Of a stretch of 64,000 nt of DNA, positions 26,609 to 34,265 are shown piece by piece. Below the pieces are notes generated by a model. It saw only the letters and a program-made list of their open reading frames with translations. It was not told the origin of the DNA and did not search any database. The position numbers were made by a program, and so were the translations under genes. The number at the start of each line of letters is the position of its first letter. The stretch's first letter is position 1. Source of the stretch: Brevibacillus reuszeri (GTDB taxonomy: Bacteria > Bacillota > Bacilli > Brevibacillales > Brevibacillaceae); the NCBI RefSeq assembly GCF_001187725.1, contig NZ_LGIQ01000009.1, positions 1,430,547 through 1,494,546 on the forward strand, written 5' to 3'.

Positions 26609-26639
26609 AAAAAAACCGCCTGAGTATCAGACGGTTTTA
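26609..26639 (-). terminator. Terminator of rnpB
   Basis: Minus-strand stem AAACCGTCTGA/TCAGGCGGTTT followed by seven T, about ten bases past the mature 3' end of the RNA. Confidence 0.85.
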
Positions 26640-26650
26640 CTTTCATTCCA

Positions 26651-27049
26651 GCAGGAAATGCTATAAGCCAGGTTCTGTCTCTCCCGTGCTTCAAACGGGT
26701 TACACCCTCGCACCAAGAGCGGTAGCCATCTATCTATGGCATCCAAGGATACCATCCGCCCCTCTGTTTGATTCCTTTGGGACGGTTCCCCTACCTAATT
26801 TGGGTTTCTCGCTCGCAGGGTTTACCGCGTTCCATCTTTTCTGTCGCCAGAAAAGCTACGTTTCTGTGGCACTTTCAGCGTACTCGGGCCTCAGAGAGAG
26901 CCCTTTCCACGCCGTCAGCTAGACGAAGCTAGCTGCCCTGGCTTGCACCAGGTACGAACACTCCAAGCATCTCAGCCTGGGCGAGCCTGGACTTTCCTCT
27001 ACCGTCAATCGTCGAAACGATCACGGCAGCGACTACCCACATTTCCTGC
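26651..27049 (-). ncRNA. rnpB: RNase P RNA, type B
   Basis: Catalytic RNA that trims tRNA 5' ends. The minus strand contains the hallmark segments GAGGAAAGTCCAGGCTCG, GCTGAGATGC, GTGTTCGTACCTGG, AACGCGGTAAACCC, GAGCGAGAAACCCAAAT and ACAGAACCTGGCTTA in the order of Bacillus type-B RNA. Ends are set by helix P1: GCAGGAAATG at the 5' end pairs perfectly with CATTTCCTGC at the 3' end. It is flanked by a good sigma-A promoter and a terminator. Length about 399 bases. Confidence 0.96.
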
Positions 27050-27070
27050 GTATCGGGATCAGTAACACAT

Positions 27071-27099
27071 ACTCTATCACATGGCTCTTCGCCGGTCAA
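27071..27099 (-). promoter_or_regulatory. Promoter of rnpB
   Basis: Minus-strand TTGACC (27099-27094), 17-base spacer, TAGAGT (27076-27071). The expected start is about 14 bases before the mature 5' end. Confidence 0.7.
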
Positions 27100-27206
27100 C
27101 ACATGGACATTGGAAGCACAACCATATTCTAGCATTATTCTTTTCTTCGCATTCGTTCATTCGCCCAACCTGTAGTACAATAAAAGAGCTACAAGGAGGG
27201 TTGACC

Positions 27207-27515
27207 GTGATAAACATTACCCCGCAAGCCGCTGCACGACTGGCATTGATGATTGCGGAAGAGAGTGATGCAGACAAGCTAGGGATCAAGCTCGTACCTA
27301 CCACTACAGGTTGTGGCAGTTATACCTATAGCATCGCGATCACTGAAAAACAAGCAGGCGATCTGGTCCAGGAAATGCACGGCATTCGCATCTTTTATCA
27401 AGAATGGGATGTGGAAAAAGTAACGGGAATCGTGATTGATTGTGACATGAAATCAGGCCGTTTTTCAATCCTTCACCCAAGTCCGCTGCAAACAGATTGT
27501 CCGCACACCCACTGA
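27207..27515 (+). CDS. HesB/IscA-like small protein
   Basis: A 102-residue protein with a HesB-like domain start (INITPQAAARLALMIAEES) and a glycine/cysteine segment TGCGSYTYS. Later cysteines are in DCDMKSG and TDCPH. The family includes A-type iron-sulfur carriers and small Bacillus paralogues without proven function; the cysteine spacing differs from classical IscA. The GTG at 27207 follows AAGGAGGG. It is probably cotranscribed with the gamma-carbonic anhydrase gene 15 bases downstream. Confidence 0.8.
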   Translation: MINITPQAAARLALMIAEESDADKLGIKLVPTTTGCGSYTYSIAITEKQAGDLVQEMHGIRIFYQEWDVEKVTGIVIDCDMKSGRFSILHPSPLQTDCPHTH

Positions 27516-27530
27516 TTAGGAGGATTATTC

Positions 27531-28064
27531 ATGCTACTGCTTACGTTTGAGCATCATAAACCACGCATTCATCCAACCGTCTTCCTTGCCAAAGGCTCTG
27601 TCGTCTCAGGTGACGTAGAAATTGGTGAGGATACTTCGATTTGGTACAACACTGTCATCCGTGGAGATATTGCTCCCACAATCATCGGTAAACGTGTGAG
27701 CGTTCAAGACAATAGCACCCTGCACCAAAGCCCGAACAACCCGCTTATTCTGGAGGATGAAGTCACGGTTGGTCACAACGCGATCTTACATAGCTGCATC
27801 GTCCGTCGCGGTGCTCTGATCGGTATGGGTGCTATCATTATGGACAGAGCTGAGATTGGCGAAGACGCCATGGTTGCTGCCGGAGCACTCGTACCGCCTG
27901 GCATGAAAGTTCCCCCACGCTCACTCGTTGTAGGAAATCCTGCTAAAGTAAAGCGTGAGTTGACAGAAGCAGACTTTAAAGAGCTGATCCGCATTCGTCA
28001 ATCCTATGTAGATAAGGGTAAAATGTATCGCAAGCTCGAGGAGAGTCCGCTAGAGCGTGAGTAG
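27531..28064 (+). CDS. Gamma-carbonic anhydrase family protein
   Basis: A 177-residue left-handed beta-helix protein of hexapeptide repeats (GDVEIGEDTSIWYNTVIRGD, VTVGHNAILHSC). The three zinc-ligand histidines of the gamma class are in STLHQS, VGHN and LHSC. Family members include carbonic anhydrases and YrdA/PaaY-like proteins, so activity is plausible but unproven. AGGAGG precedes the ATG. A bidirectional terminator follows. Confidence 0.9.
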   Translation: MLLLTFEHHKPRIHPTVFLAKGSVVSGDVEIGEDTSIWYNTVIRGDIAPTIIGKRVSVQDNSTLHQSPNNPLILEDEVTVGHNAILHSCIVRRGALIGMGAIIMDRAEIGEDAMVAAGALVPPGMKVPPRSLVVGNPAKVKRELTEADFKELIRIRQSYVDKGKMYRKLEESPLERE

Positions 28065-28097
28065 CATCCGTCCCGAGATAAGCCAAATCAGGAAATC

Positions 28098-28145
28098 AAA
28101 AAAGATCAGGCGAAAACACGTATCTGTTTCGTCCGATCTTTTTTC
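28098..28145. terminator. Bidirectional terminator
   Basis: AAAAAAGATC ... GATCTTTTTT with an inner CGAAA/TTTCG pairing, placed between convergent genes. Confidence 0.82.
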
Positions 28146-28151
28146 TTGTCA

Positions 28152-28628
28152 TTAAAGAGCGAGTCGAAAAATAAACTGCTCCCCGATCGCACCCATTCGT
28201 CTCAAACCCGTATCTGTAAATCCGGTATGCAAATACAGCTTTTGAGCAGGGACATTTTTATGATTCACCGCTAAAGCAATTTCATCACAATCCGGAAATT
28301 CCGCATGAACAAAGTCAGGCAGCAAAAGAAGTCCCTTTTTGGCAAAGCCTTTTCCTTGCTCAGCAAAATTAATAGAAAAGGAAGTTAACAGCATCGCATT
28401 TGGATTATCCGTGTACTCCTTTACTCGCTGTGTTGCATGTAATAAGAAGAAGCCGACAGGAACAGAATCACTTGTAATCACAATTCGATATTGACCTTCA
28501 GTTACACCCAAGACTTTTTCAGGTAAGGAGGTAAACTGCCCTTGTTCCTCTGGTAACTCAAAGCGATGCAATGCATCTGCATGCTGATCGGTAAAGTGTT
28601 GCAATCCAACGTGAGAAGCAGTGTCCAT
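28152..28628 (-). CDS. GNAT family N-acetyltransferase
   Basis: About 158 residues with the GNAT fold: VGFFLLH strand 4, LLTSFSINFAEQGKGFAKKGL as the acetyl-CoA pyrophosphate loop (degenerate Q/RxxGxG/A), and AVNHKNVPAQKLYLHTGF as the C-terminal region. The substrate is unknown. The ATG at 28628 follows AAGGAG by about nine bases. It stands alone between terminators. Confidence 0.85.
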   Translation of the reverse strand: MDTASHVGLQHFTDQHADALHRFELPEEQGQFTSLPEKVLGVTEGQYRIVITSDSVPVGFFLLHATQRVKEYTDNPNAMLLTSFSINFAEQGKGFAKKGLLLLPDFVHAEFPDCDEIALAVNHKNVPAQKLYLHTGFTDTGLRRMGAIGEQFIFRLAL

Positions 28629-28756
28629 ATGTCTATGCTCCTTGCCCTTTTGTTTCATGATAACACAAGAACGTACGTTCCTGAAAGAGTTATTTACTTT
28701 TCGGCAACAAGATCTCCATTTTCGTTTCTTATCACACAGTCATCCCTTCTACGCAG

Positions 28757-28782
28757 AAAAGTCGCTTTATCAGCGACTTTTT
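28757..28782. terminator. Intrinsic terminator
   Basis: Stem AAGTCGCT/AGCGACTT with T-runs on both strands, just past the stop of the minus-strand methyltransferase gene. Confidence 0.75.
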
Positions 28783-28789
28783 CCAGAAT

Positions 28790-29497
28790 TTATTTCACTA
28801 TTTGCAGAAAATGGGTAGCCCCTTCAAGAAAGCGAAATGATGTTGGCTGCAAGCTTGCCCTACATCCGAGCCTCTCCATTCCTTGCACCAGTTGTTCCAG
28901 ATGGGCGTATGGTTTCCGATCCAGTCCGATTATTGGATACAAGCGCACCTGACCACCAGGCTTGCACACCCTGACCAGTTCCGTCAATGCACGCTGATGA
29001 AATCCTTCATCAAATTGCTGATGGTACAAAAATAGAAAATGGCTACCGATCACAAGCGAAAACTGTTCGTCTGCAAAAGGAAGATGAGGCAATACCCCTG
29101 CCACGAATTTTTGACCTTGCGTGTCAGCGCGATATGCTTGAATAAATCGCTCTAACGAATCTTCTCTGTTTTTCTGGTGATTGTCGAGAGAACCATAATA
29201 GCTCCAATGAAGGGTGGAAGCGATTCTTGCCAGCTTTTCCGTCGATTCCCGGATCTCCAGCTTCCCCTTCTCATATATAGCTTGATCACCCAGCTCATAT
29301 AACGGGTCAACTGCAATCGCACTAAGCCCCCGCGCTGTTGCCTCCGCTGTAAAAGAGGACGCTCCTGCCCCGACGTCCAATATTGGGCCCTGCGCCATTA
29401 TCTCCTCTGTCAGCGAAAACATGTCCACATACTCTTGGTATGAGCGGCACGTCATGGCTACTCCTACTTGTTCGTACACGCCTTGATTTTGTTCCAT
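28790..29497 (-). CDS. Class I SAM-dependent methyltransferase
   Basis: About 235 residues. Motif I (ILDVGAGASSF) lies near residue 40, the acidic end of strand 2 is in AIAVDPLYEL, and motif IV-like residues are in FSLVIGSHFLFLY. The substrate cannot be inferred. The ATG at 29497 follows AGAGGAG. Confidence 0.85.
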   Translation of the reverse strand: MEQNQGVYEQVGVAMTCRSYQEYVDMFSLTEEIMAQGPILDVGAGASSFTAEATARGLSAIAVDPLYELGDQAIYEKGKLEIRESTEKLARIASTLHWSYYGSLDNHQKNREDSLERFIQAYRADTQGQKFVAGVLPHLPFADEQFSLVIGSHFLFLYHQQFDEGFHQRALTELVRVCKPGGQVRLYPIIGLDRKPYAHLEQLVQGMERLGCRASLQPTSFRFLEGATHFLQIVK

Positions 29498-29640
29498 ACT
29501 CAGCTCTCCTCTACTCATTTTCATTTCTCTACATACTCAACTCAGCTCGGCATCCTGCTCTCTTCTGAACGAAGTCAACAAGATTATCAAAATTTTACCA
29601 AAACACGTATAACGAATCAAGATCGAGCCATAGAAAATGA

Positions 29641-29673
29641 AAAACGGCGTATTCATGTAGAAAACGCCGTTTT
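29641..29673 (-). terminator. Intrinsic terminator
   Basis: Ten-base stem AAAACGGCGT/ACGCCGTTTT with a T-run on the minus strand, after the DUF1385 gene. Confidence 0.78.
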
Positions 29674-29696
29674 AAACACAGAGATTGTTTATAGGT

Positions 29697-30377
29697 TCAG
29701 GCAGCTTGCTTACGATCTGCTTCACGAATATGTTCAAATAAAATGTAAGACCGAATCGCTGTTTCTAAGTGCAGACGATCAGGCTCTTTTGTAGTGAAAT
29801 ACTTTTGAAAAAAACCGGAGAGCTTGTAAATAAATCCACAATATTTGCGGAGGACGCGATCTCCGAACATCCCAGCGAATAACCCGGCGAGACCACAGAC
29901 AAGACTCCATTCCATCGGCAAGAAAAAGGCAGAAAGGAGAAACCCGGTAAAAAACCAGACCACCATATTAGTCGAGCAACCATCATTTACAATATCTGCT
30001 CTGGCAATGTCACTAAGTGCAGAGAGTGATTTTTTCCCGTGGTAGCTAAACACCTTATGTTCTGCACCATGAAATTTTTTCATCATACGTGGAAAAACAA
30101 AGTGAAAACCGCCAATATAAACCGCGACCCAAAGCGGGCTTATGATTTCCCATGCAGGATTCACGAAAGTCGCTATTACGTAGCCAGCGAGCAGCAGGTG
30201 AAATAGTTGATAATACCAAGGAAAGGAAAAAAAGATACGATACCATAGCTTGCCAATGGTTCGAATCGTGATTTTTTCAGCCCACAAATGGATGACGCCA
30301 TCTTTTACTTCGGCACATGCCAGCACATTGCGATCATGAAAAAGCACACCACGTCCAAAAGACATTCCCATAATCAT
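29697..30377 (-). CDS. DUF1385 (YqhQ-like) membrane protein
   Basis: A 226-residue membrane protein with the HGAEHK motif typical of DUF1385 and four or more hydrophobic segments. It is shorter than YqhQ and lacks its N-terminal GGQAVIEGV-type segment. Function unknown. The ATG is 13 bases from AAGGAG, rather far, but no better start is in frame. It is divergent from the YfkAB radical SAM gene. Confidence 0.82.
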   Translation of the reverse strand: MIMGMSFGRGVLFHDRNVLACAEVKDGVIHLWAEKITIRTIGKLWYRIFFSFPWYYQLFHLLLAGYVIATFVNPAWEIISPLWVAVYIGGFHFVFPRMMKKFHGAEHKVFSYHGKKSLSALSDIARADIVNDGCSTNMVVWFFTGFLLSAFFLPMEWSLVCGLAGLFAGMFGDRVLRKYCGFIYKLSGFFQKYFTTKEPDRLHLETAIRSYILFEHIREADRKQAA

Positions 30378-30452
30378 GTCGTAAACTATTCTCCTTCCGC
30401 TCTAATGTCGTTATAATGGTTGAGTGTATGCAGTATGAAGGAGGTTTCACAA

Positions 30453-31568
30453 TTGATCCGCATGGTTCCAACCACACCACTTACACCCGGGCACGATCCA
30501 TGGGAGCCGTTGTTAGGTGCGACACCACCCGCCTATAAGCTGACCAGCGTCGAATTTACCGTCACAAATCTATGTAACCTCCGCTGTGAGCATTGTGCGG
30601 TTGGTGATACATTGAGATACAAGGACGCCCCCGCACTGCCTGTTGATCTGATTCTTCGTCGACTGGACGCCGCAAAAGATTTGCTTACCCTCAGTATAAC
30701 AGGCGGAGAACCGATGTACAGCGAGCGTACTGTAAAAGAAGTGATCCTTCCGATCCTTCAATATGCGACAGATCGCGGCCTGCGCACACAGATCAATTCC
30801 AACATGTCTATGCCGTTTTCCCGTTACGAGCTGATCCTGCCTTACATAGATGTGATGCATATCTCATGGAACTGGTCTACCCCGGAAGAATTCCATGATA
30901 TTGTTTACGCAAAAGCAAGACAGTCGGTTTCATCCAAACAGGCAGAAACTCTTTTTCACGGGATGATGGAAAATACGCGCAAGCTTGCGGAGGCAGGAGT
31001 TTTTGTTTCTGCTGAAACGATGCTGAATCATCGGACATGGCCGAAGCTTGAGATTCTTCATCGACAAATTCAGGAAATGGGTAGTAAACGGCATGAAGTG
31101 CACCCGATGTACGCAAGCGATTTTGCACGAGATCTGGATGTCTTGTCACTAGATGAGCTTCGTTCTGCCATTCATCGAATGCTGGATGTTCGCAACGAGG
31201 AGCTATGGATGCTTTTTGGTACGCTGCCGTTTTTTGCATGCAGCTCTGAAGCAGCAGATCGCGAATTGCTCCATCGCCTGCGCTCAGCTAAAAACGTCAC
31301 GACACGCAATGATCCAGACGGCCGCAACAGACTCAACATCAACATTTTTACAGGTGATGTGATTGTGACTGACTTCGGTGATGTCGAGCCGTTGGGAAAT
31401 ATCCAGACAGACCCGTTACAATCCATGTTTACGAAATGGCAGGGACATGCACTCAATCAAAAAATCAATTGTTTCTGCCCAGCCGTTGCATGTGCAGGGC
31501 CAAATCTGCTCGTAGCCAACACGTATTATCCACAGATTGATTTTACCGAGCGCAAAGCACTCGTCTAA
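30453..31568 (+). CDS. yfkAB: YfkAB-type radical SAM protein
   Basis: About 372 residues. The radical SAM cluster motif CNLRCEHC (CxxxCxxC) is followed by the SAM-binding ITGGEP. A C-terminal CxCxxxxC motif (CFCPAVAC) marks the YfkAB family of Bacillus. The function of YfkAB is not established; the extra cysteines probably bind a second iron-sulfur cluster. I chose the TTG at 30453, eight bases after AAGGAGG; an ATG nine bases on is an alternative. A SASP gene follows 31 bases later with its own sigma-G-type -10. Confidence 0.88.
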   Translation: MIRMVPTTPLTPGHDPWEPLLGATPPAYKLTSVEFTVTNLCNLRCEHCAVGDTLRYKDAPALPVDLILRRLDAAKDLLTLSITGGEPMYSERTVKEVILPILQYATDRGLRTQINSNMSMPFSRYELILPYIDVMHISWNWSTPEEFHDIVYAKARQSVSSKQAETLFHGMMENTRKLAEAGVFVSAETMLNHRTWPKLEILHRQIQEMGSKRHEVHPMYASDFARDLDVLSLDELRSAIHRMLDVRNEELWMLFGTLPFFACSSEAADRELLHRLRSAKNVTTRNDPDGRNRLNINIFTGDVIVTDFGDVEPLGNIQTDPLQSMFTKWQGHALNQKINCFCPAVACAGPNLLVANTYYPQIDFTERKALV

Positions 31569-31573
31569 TTGGG

Positions 31574-31580
31574 CATACTA
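31574..31580 (+). promoter_or_regulatory. Sigma-G-type -10 element before the SASP gene
   Basis: CATACTA matches the -10 of forespore sigma-G promoters, with a GCAAA-like -35 about 17 bases upstream inside the yfkAB gene. A second CATACTA precedes splB in this window. Confidence 0.55.
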
Positions 31581-31599
31581 CGGACAGAGGTGAGACAAT

Positions 31600-31860
31600 A
31601 TGAGTAGACGCAGACGTCCTCTCGTCCCCCATGCCCGAAGCGGACTTGATTCTCTAAAAGCTCGTGTAGCCAAAGTGGAAGACCCTGATCAAGCGAAATA
31701 CGAGGTCGCACAGGAGATGGATATCCCTCTTCAGCCTGGCTATAACGGTCAACTTCCCTCTAACGCCGCCGGGCGCATCGGTGGTCGATTGGGAGGCAGC
31801 ATGGTCAAGGAATTGGTGCGAATGGGTATGCAAGCAATGAAGCAGAAAAACAACATCTAA
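31600..31860 (+). CDS. Alpha/beta-type small acid-soluble spore protein
   Basis: An 86-residue SASP with both family signatures: KYEVAQEMDIPL around the germination-protease site and GRIGGRLGGSMVKELVRMG near the C-terminus. SASPs coat spore DNA, change UV chemistry toward the spore photoproduct, and provide amino acids at germination. An extended basic N-terminus (MSRRRRPLVPHARSG) is longer than in major SASPs. GAGGTGA precedes the ATG. It complements SplB and UvsE in this window. Confidence 0.93.
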   Translation: MSRRRRPLVPHARSGLDSLKARVAKVEDPDQAKYEVAQEMDIPLQPGYNGQLPSNAAGRIGGRLGGSMVKELVRMGMQAMKQKNNI

Positions 31861-31901
31861 ACACATGCAGCATCACCCGAAAACCCGAATCAAATGAAAA
31901 A

Positions 31902-31936
31902 GAACCGCTACCCGATGCATGGAGGCGGTTCTTTTT
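31902..31936. terminator. Bidirectional terminator
   Basis: Stem AAAGAACCGC/GCGGTTCTTT with T-runs, between the SASP gene and a convergent small gene. Confidence 0.82.
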
Positions 31937-31963
31937 GCATTCTCCCGATCTCGTTCCGTTGAT

Positions 31964-32152
31964 TTAGCGAAGTTTATCCAGCTTTTTAGCACTTGGCTTG
32001 CGTGGACCAAGCATCGTCTTGCTGATATGGTTCACTTTATGGAACGAGTCGAATACTTGATCAATTACCTCCACCAATTCCCTGATCTGCACCACTTTTC
32101 CATAGATGCCCATGAAATGGTGTCGTACAATTTTTCCGTTTATCCCAAACAT
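31964..32152 (-). CDS. Small protein, unrecognised
   Basis: A 62-residue protein beginning MFGINGKIVRHHFMGIYGKV with a basic C-terminus (GPRKPSAKKLDKL). AAGGAGG stands eight bases before the ATG and a terminator follows the stop, so it is probably real. No signal peptide or membrane segment. The neighbours are spore-related, but no function can be assigned. Confidence 0.7.
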   Translation of the reverse strand: MFGINGKIVRHHFMGIYGKVVQIRELVEVIDQVFDSFHKVNHISKTMLGPRKPSAKKLDKLR

Positions 32153-32255
32153 GGCCGCACCTCCTTCTGATCTCTACTACCACCTTATGCACAAACGGGG
32201 AAAGTGGAAATCAAGAATCGATGGAAAATTACATAAGTCAAAAGTCACAAGTCCA

Positions 32256-32639
32256 CTATCTCGGCGGCGTAGTTCCTGGTGGGCGTGGCCTGGGTGGCTG
32301 GGTTGGAGCTGGGGTTGGTACTATGACCAAACGTTCCAGACGTGTAACACGAGTCTCTAAGCGGGTAACACGACTTTCCAGGCGATCCACCCGGTCACTT
32401 AGTCTCGTGTAATCATCACGAAGCGCGTCCACCCGTCTTTCCAAACGGTCCAGTCTCCGATTTACTTCACCTGCTGGTGCAGGTGTCGGTGTCGTCGCAA
32501 CTGGGATGAACAGGTTTTGACCGACGTAAATGTAATACGGATACGCGATATTATTGACACGGATCAACTCCTGAACCGGTACGCCAAAACGAGAAGCGAT
32601 GCTGTTCAGTGTATCCCCCGAACGGACTACATAGTTCAC
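32256..32639 (-). CDS. LysM domain protein with coiled coil and proline-rich tail
   Basis: A 127-residue protein. Residues 1-46 are a LysM domain (YVVRSGDTLNSIASRFGV ... NLFIPV), which binds peptidoglycan or spore-cortex glycan. Residues about 58-105 form heptads (LDRLERRVDALRDDY, RVDRLESRVTRLETRV), a likely coiled coil. The tail is Pro/Thr/Arg-rich. No signal peptide, as in several spore-coat LysM proteins. The GTG start overlaps the stop of the upstream 52-residue ORF as GTGA, with GGAGGAG upstream. A CATAGGTT element upstream (about 32672-32679) resembles a sigma-K -10. Confidence 0.85.
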   Translation of the reverse strand: MNYVVRSGDTLNSIASRFGVPVQELIRVNNIAYPYYIYVGQNLFIPVATTPTPAPAGEVNRRLDRLERRVDALRDDYTRLSDRVDRLESRVTRLETRVTRLERLVIVPTPAPTQPPRPRPPGTTPPR

Positions 32640-32794
32640 TTACGACCACTCCTCCATGGTTTTTTATTCGTTATTAACCTATGCCCGCCTGGACTGTGAG
32701 GTAATAAACGAATACCCATTTTTCCCAGAATGGTCAAACACCCAGTACATTCGCCGTTGCAGGCACAAACATCCAAAGGCTTATCTCTTTTCAT
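32636..32794 (-). CDS. 52-residue Cys-motif microprotein between trpS and the LysM gene
   Basis: This short frame begins four bases after the trpS stop (TGA-GTTC-ATG) and ends by overlapping the LysM start codon (GTGA). The product has four cysteines in C-x-C-x3-C-x2-C (CACNGECTGC, residues 10-19), suitable for zinc or an iron-sulfur centre, then a basic C-terminal half with HSPGGH. There is no strong ribosome-binding site, so translation would depend on reinitiation from trpS. The tight fit at both ends and the clustered cysteines favour a real gene. No family recognised. Confidence 0.6.
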   Translation of the reverse strand: MKRDKPLDVCACNGECTGCLTILGKMGIRLLPHSPGGHRLITNKKPWRSGRK

Positions 32795-32798
32795 GAAC

Positions 32799-33791
32799 TC
32801 ATTTTTTGAAATAGTTCATACTCATTGCCTCTCGTACCTCTTGCATGGTTTCCTTTGCTGCAAGACGCGCTTTTTCTGTACCGGACATCAGAATTTCATT
32901 GACCCTTTGCGGATTATTTTGGTACACGATTCTGCGCTCTCTCATAGGTTCCAGTAAATCATTGATTGCATGCGTGATTTTTTGCTTGCATTCCGCACAA
33001 CCGATTTGCCCCTTTTTACAGCTTTCATAAATCTCATCGGAGCCTTCTTCCCGAAAGGCTTGATGATAAGCATAAACTGGGCAAATTTCAGGATTGCCGA
33101 TATCCGTTTTGTGGATTCGGGCAGGATCCGTCGTCGCTTTTTTTATCTTCTCACGAACCTCTTCCGCTGAAGAATCCAAATGAATGGCATTTCCTAGGCT
33201 TTTGCTCATTTTATTGTTTCCATCTAGGCCAACAAGTCGCGGAACCTCCCCAACCAATGCCCTTGGCTCTACCAATACAGGCTTATAAAGCTGGTTAAAA
33301 CGCCGCACGATTCTCCTGGTTTGTTCAATGTGAGGGACCTGGTCCTCTCCGACCGGAACCAGTGTAGCCTTGCAAAAAGTAATATCTGCAGCTTGACTCA
33401 CCGGATAGCCAAGGAATCCATAGTACATATCCTGAAATCCGCGTTCCACGGCCTCCGCTTTAATCGTAGGATTGTGACGTAAGGAATTAACCGTCACAAA
33501 CATGGAAAAGTACGTCGCAAGCTCAGCAATTTCCGGAATCAAAGATTGTATAAATATGGTTGCTTTATCTGGGTTCATTCCTACGGCTAAATAGTCTAAC
33601 GCTACATTGTGCAGGTTCTCTTTGATCAACACCGGGTTCTCGAAGTGAGTAGTCAGCGCCTGGACATCCGCTAGGAGCAAGTATGTTTCGTAATGATGTT
33701 GCAGCTCCACTCGGTTCTTTAAGCTTCCGACATAATGTCCAAGGTGAAGTTTTCCCGTAATCCGATCTCCTGTTAAAATTCGCTCGGTCAT
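32799..33791 (-). CDS. trpS: Tryptophanyl-tRNA synthetase with Cys motif
   Basis: A 330-residue class Ic synthetase that charges tRNA-Trp. The HIGH-type motif is HLGH (16-19) and the KMSKS motif is exact (194-198). The four cysteines C237, C258, C265 and C268 (C-x20-C-x6-C-x2-C) closely match the 4Fe-4S motif described in Thermotoga maritima TrpRS, so this is the iron-sulfur-type enzyme. GAGGAGG precedes the ATG. The gene follows a T-box leader and a Trp-codon leader ORF, so expression should rise on tryptophan starvation. Confidence 0.95.
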   Translation of the reverse strand: MTERILTGDRITGKLHLGHYVGSLKNRVELQHHYETYLLLADVQALTTHFENPVLIKENLHNVALDYLAVGMNPDKATIFIQSLIPEIAELATYFSMFVTVNSLRHNPTIKAEAVERGFQDMYYGFLGYPVSQAADITFCKATLVPVGEDQVPHIEQTRRIVRRFNQLYKPVLVEPRALVGEVPRLVGLDGNNKMSKSLGNAIHLDSSAEEVREKIKKATTDPARIHKTDIGNPEICPVYAYHQAFREEGSDEIYESCKKGQIGCAECKQKITHAINDLLEPMRERRIVYQNNPQRVNEILMSGTEKARLAAKETMQEVREAMSMNYFKK

Positions 33792-33855
33792 TGATGATCC
33801 TCCTCAAATTTTGGCTTTTTTCATGTGCATTTGAGATCCACCAACCCTCATCCAT
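33565..33855 (-). CDS. Leader ORF with tandem Trp codons overlapping trpS
   Basis: After the T-box terminator an ATG at 33855 (six bases from AAAGGGGGG) opens a frame reading MDEGWWISNAHEKS. Trp codons 5 and 6 are adjacent. The frame runs on through the trpS start in another phase to a stop at 33567-33565. It is unlikely to make a functional protein, but a ribosome pausing at the Trp pair would cover the 5' arm of a hairpin (33829-33835 with 33803-33809) that pairs part of the trpS ribosome-binding site. This resembles translational attenuation. Real translation is unproven. Confidence 0.4.
   Translation of the reverse strand: MDEGWWISNAHEKSQNLRRIINDRANFNRRSDYGKTSPWTLCRKLKEPSGAATSLRNILAPSGCPGADYSLREPGVDQREPAQCSVRLFSRRNEPR
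33803..33835 (-). promoter_or_regulatory. Hairpin partly masking the trpS ribosome-binding site
   Basis: Minus-strand CTCAAAT (33835-33829) pairs with ATTTGAG (33809-33803), seven Watson-Crick pairs around a 19-base loop. The 3' arm includes the first bases of the trpS AGGAGG. The 5' arm begins two bases after the tandem TGG codons of the leader ORF. Confidence 0.45.
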
Positions 33856-33880
33856 GGACATCCCCCCTTTCAAAGAATAC

Positions 33881-34130
33881 AAAAAACCCCGCCCAACAAA
33901 GGACGAGGTTATCGTGGTACCACCTTTTTAATCGCAACAAGCGATTCACTCTAAAGTACGGCAAAATGAAAAAATCTTTGCGATACTCCTCTCATGATAA
34001 CGGCGAGAGAGTCCCGGCAACGCCTACTCATCGTTCAGCGAAGCGATTCAGAAGCCCATTCGGTATCAGGTGAGGATCGGTTCGCAGCAACCACCGACTC
34101 TCTGGACCTCATGATCTGATACGTACTTGC
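33881..34130 (-). promoter_or_regulatory. T-box riboswitch leader, tryptophan-specific
   Basis: The minus strand has Stem I features (GGTGG ... TGCGAACCG apical region), a specifier region GAATGGGC with the Trp codon TGG at 34058-34056, and the conserved T-box sequence AAGGTGGTACCACG (about 33926-33913). A terminator follows: CCTCGTCC/GGGCGGGG and TTTTTT, ending near 33881. Uncharged tRNA-Trp should favour the antiterminator and allow transcription of trpS. The upstream boundary is approximate; no clear promoter was identified. Confidence 0.9.
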
Positions 34131-34212
34131 TCTTCTTCAACATCGTTAATCCGTTCGTATATGATTTCCACCATCGTAAACGGAAATGATCAAGAAATCA
34201 ACTGAAACATAA

Positions 34213-34257
34213 CGAAAAAACCTCCAGCTGCACCATTCGTGCGCCAGAGGCTTTTCG
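34213..34257 (-). terminator. Terminator of the fumarase gene
   Basis: Minus-strand hairpin (CCTC ... GAGG with inner GCAC/GTGC) followed by TTTTTT, nine bases past the stop. Confidence 0.75.
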
Positions 34258-34265
34258 CAAGTCTC

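Noticed and set aside
26551..26922. 123-codon plus-strand frame and other frames in 26.5-27.1 kb
   Set aside because: They overlap RNase P RNA, whose conserved segments explain the sequence.
33900..34140. Short frames in the trpS leader
   Set aside because: The T-box RNA explains the conservation; only the frame starting at 33855, after the terminator, has a plausible ribosome-binding site.
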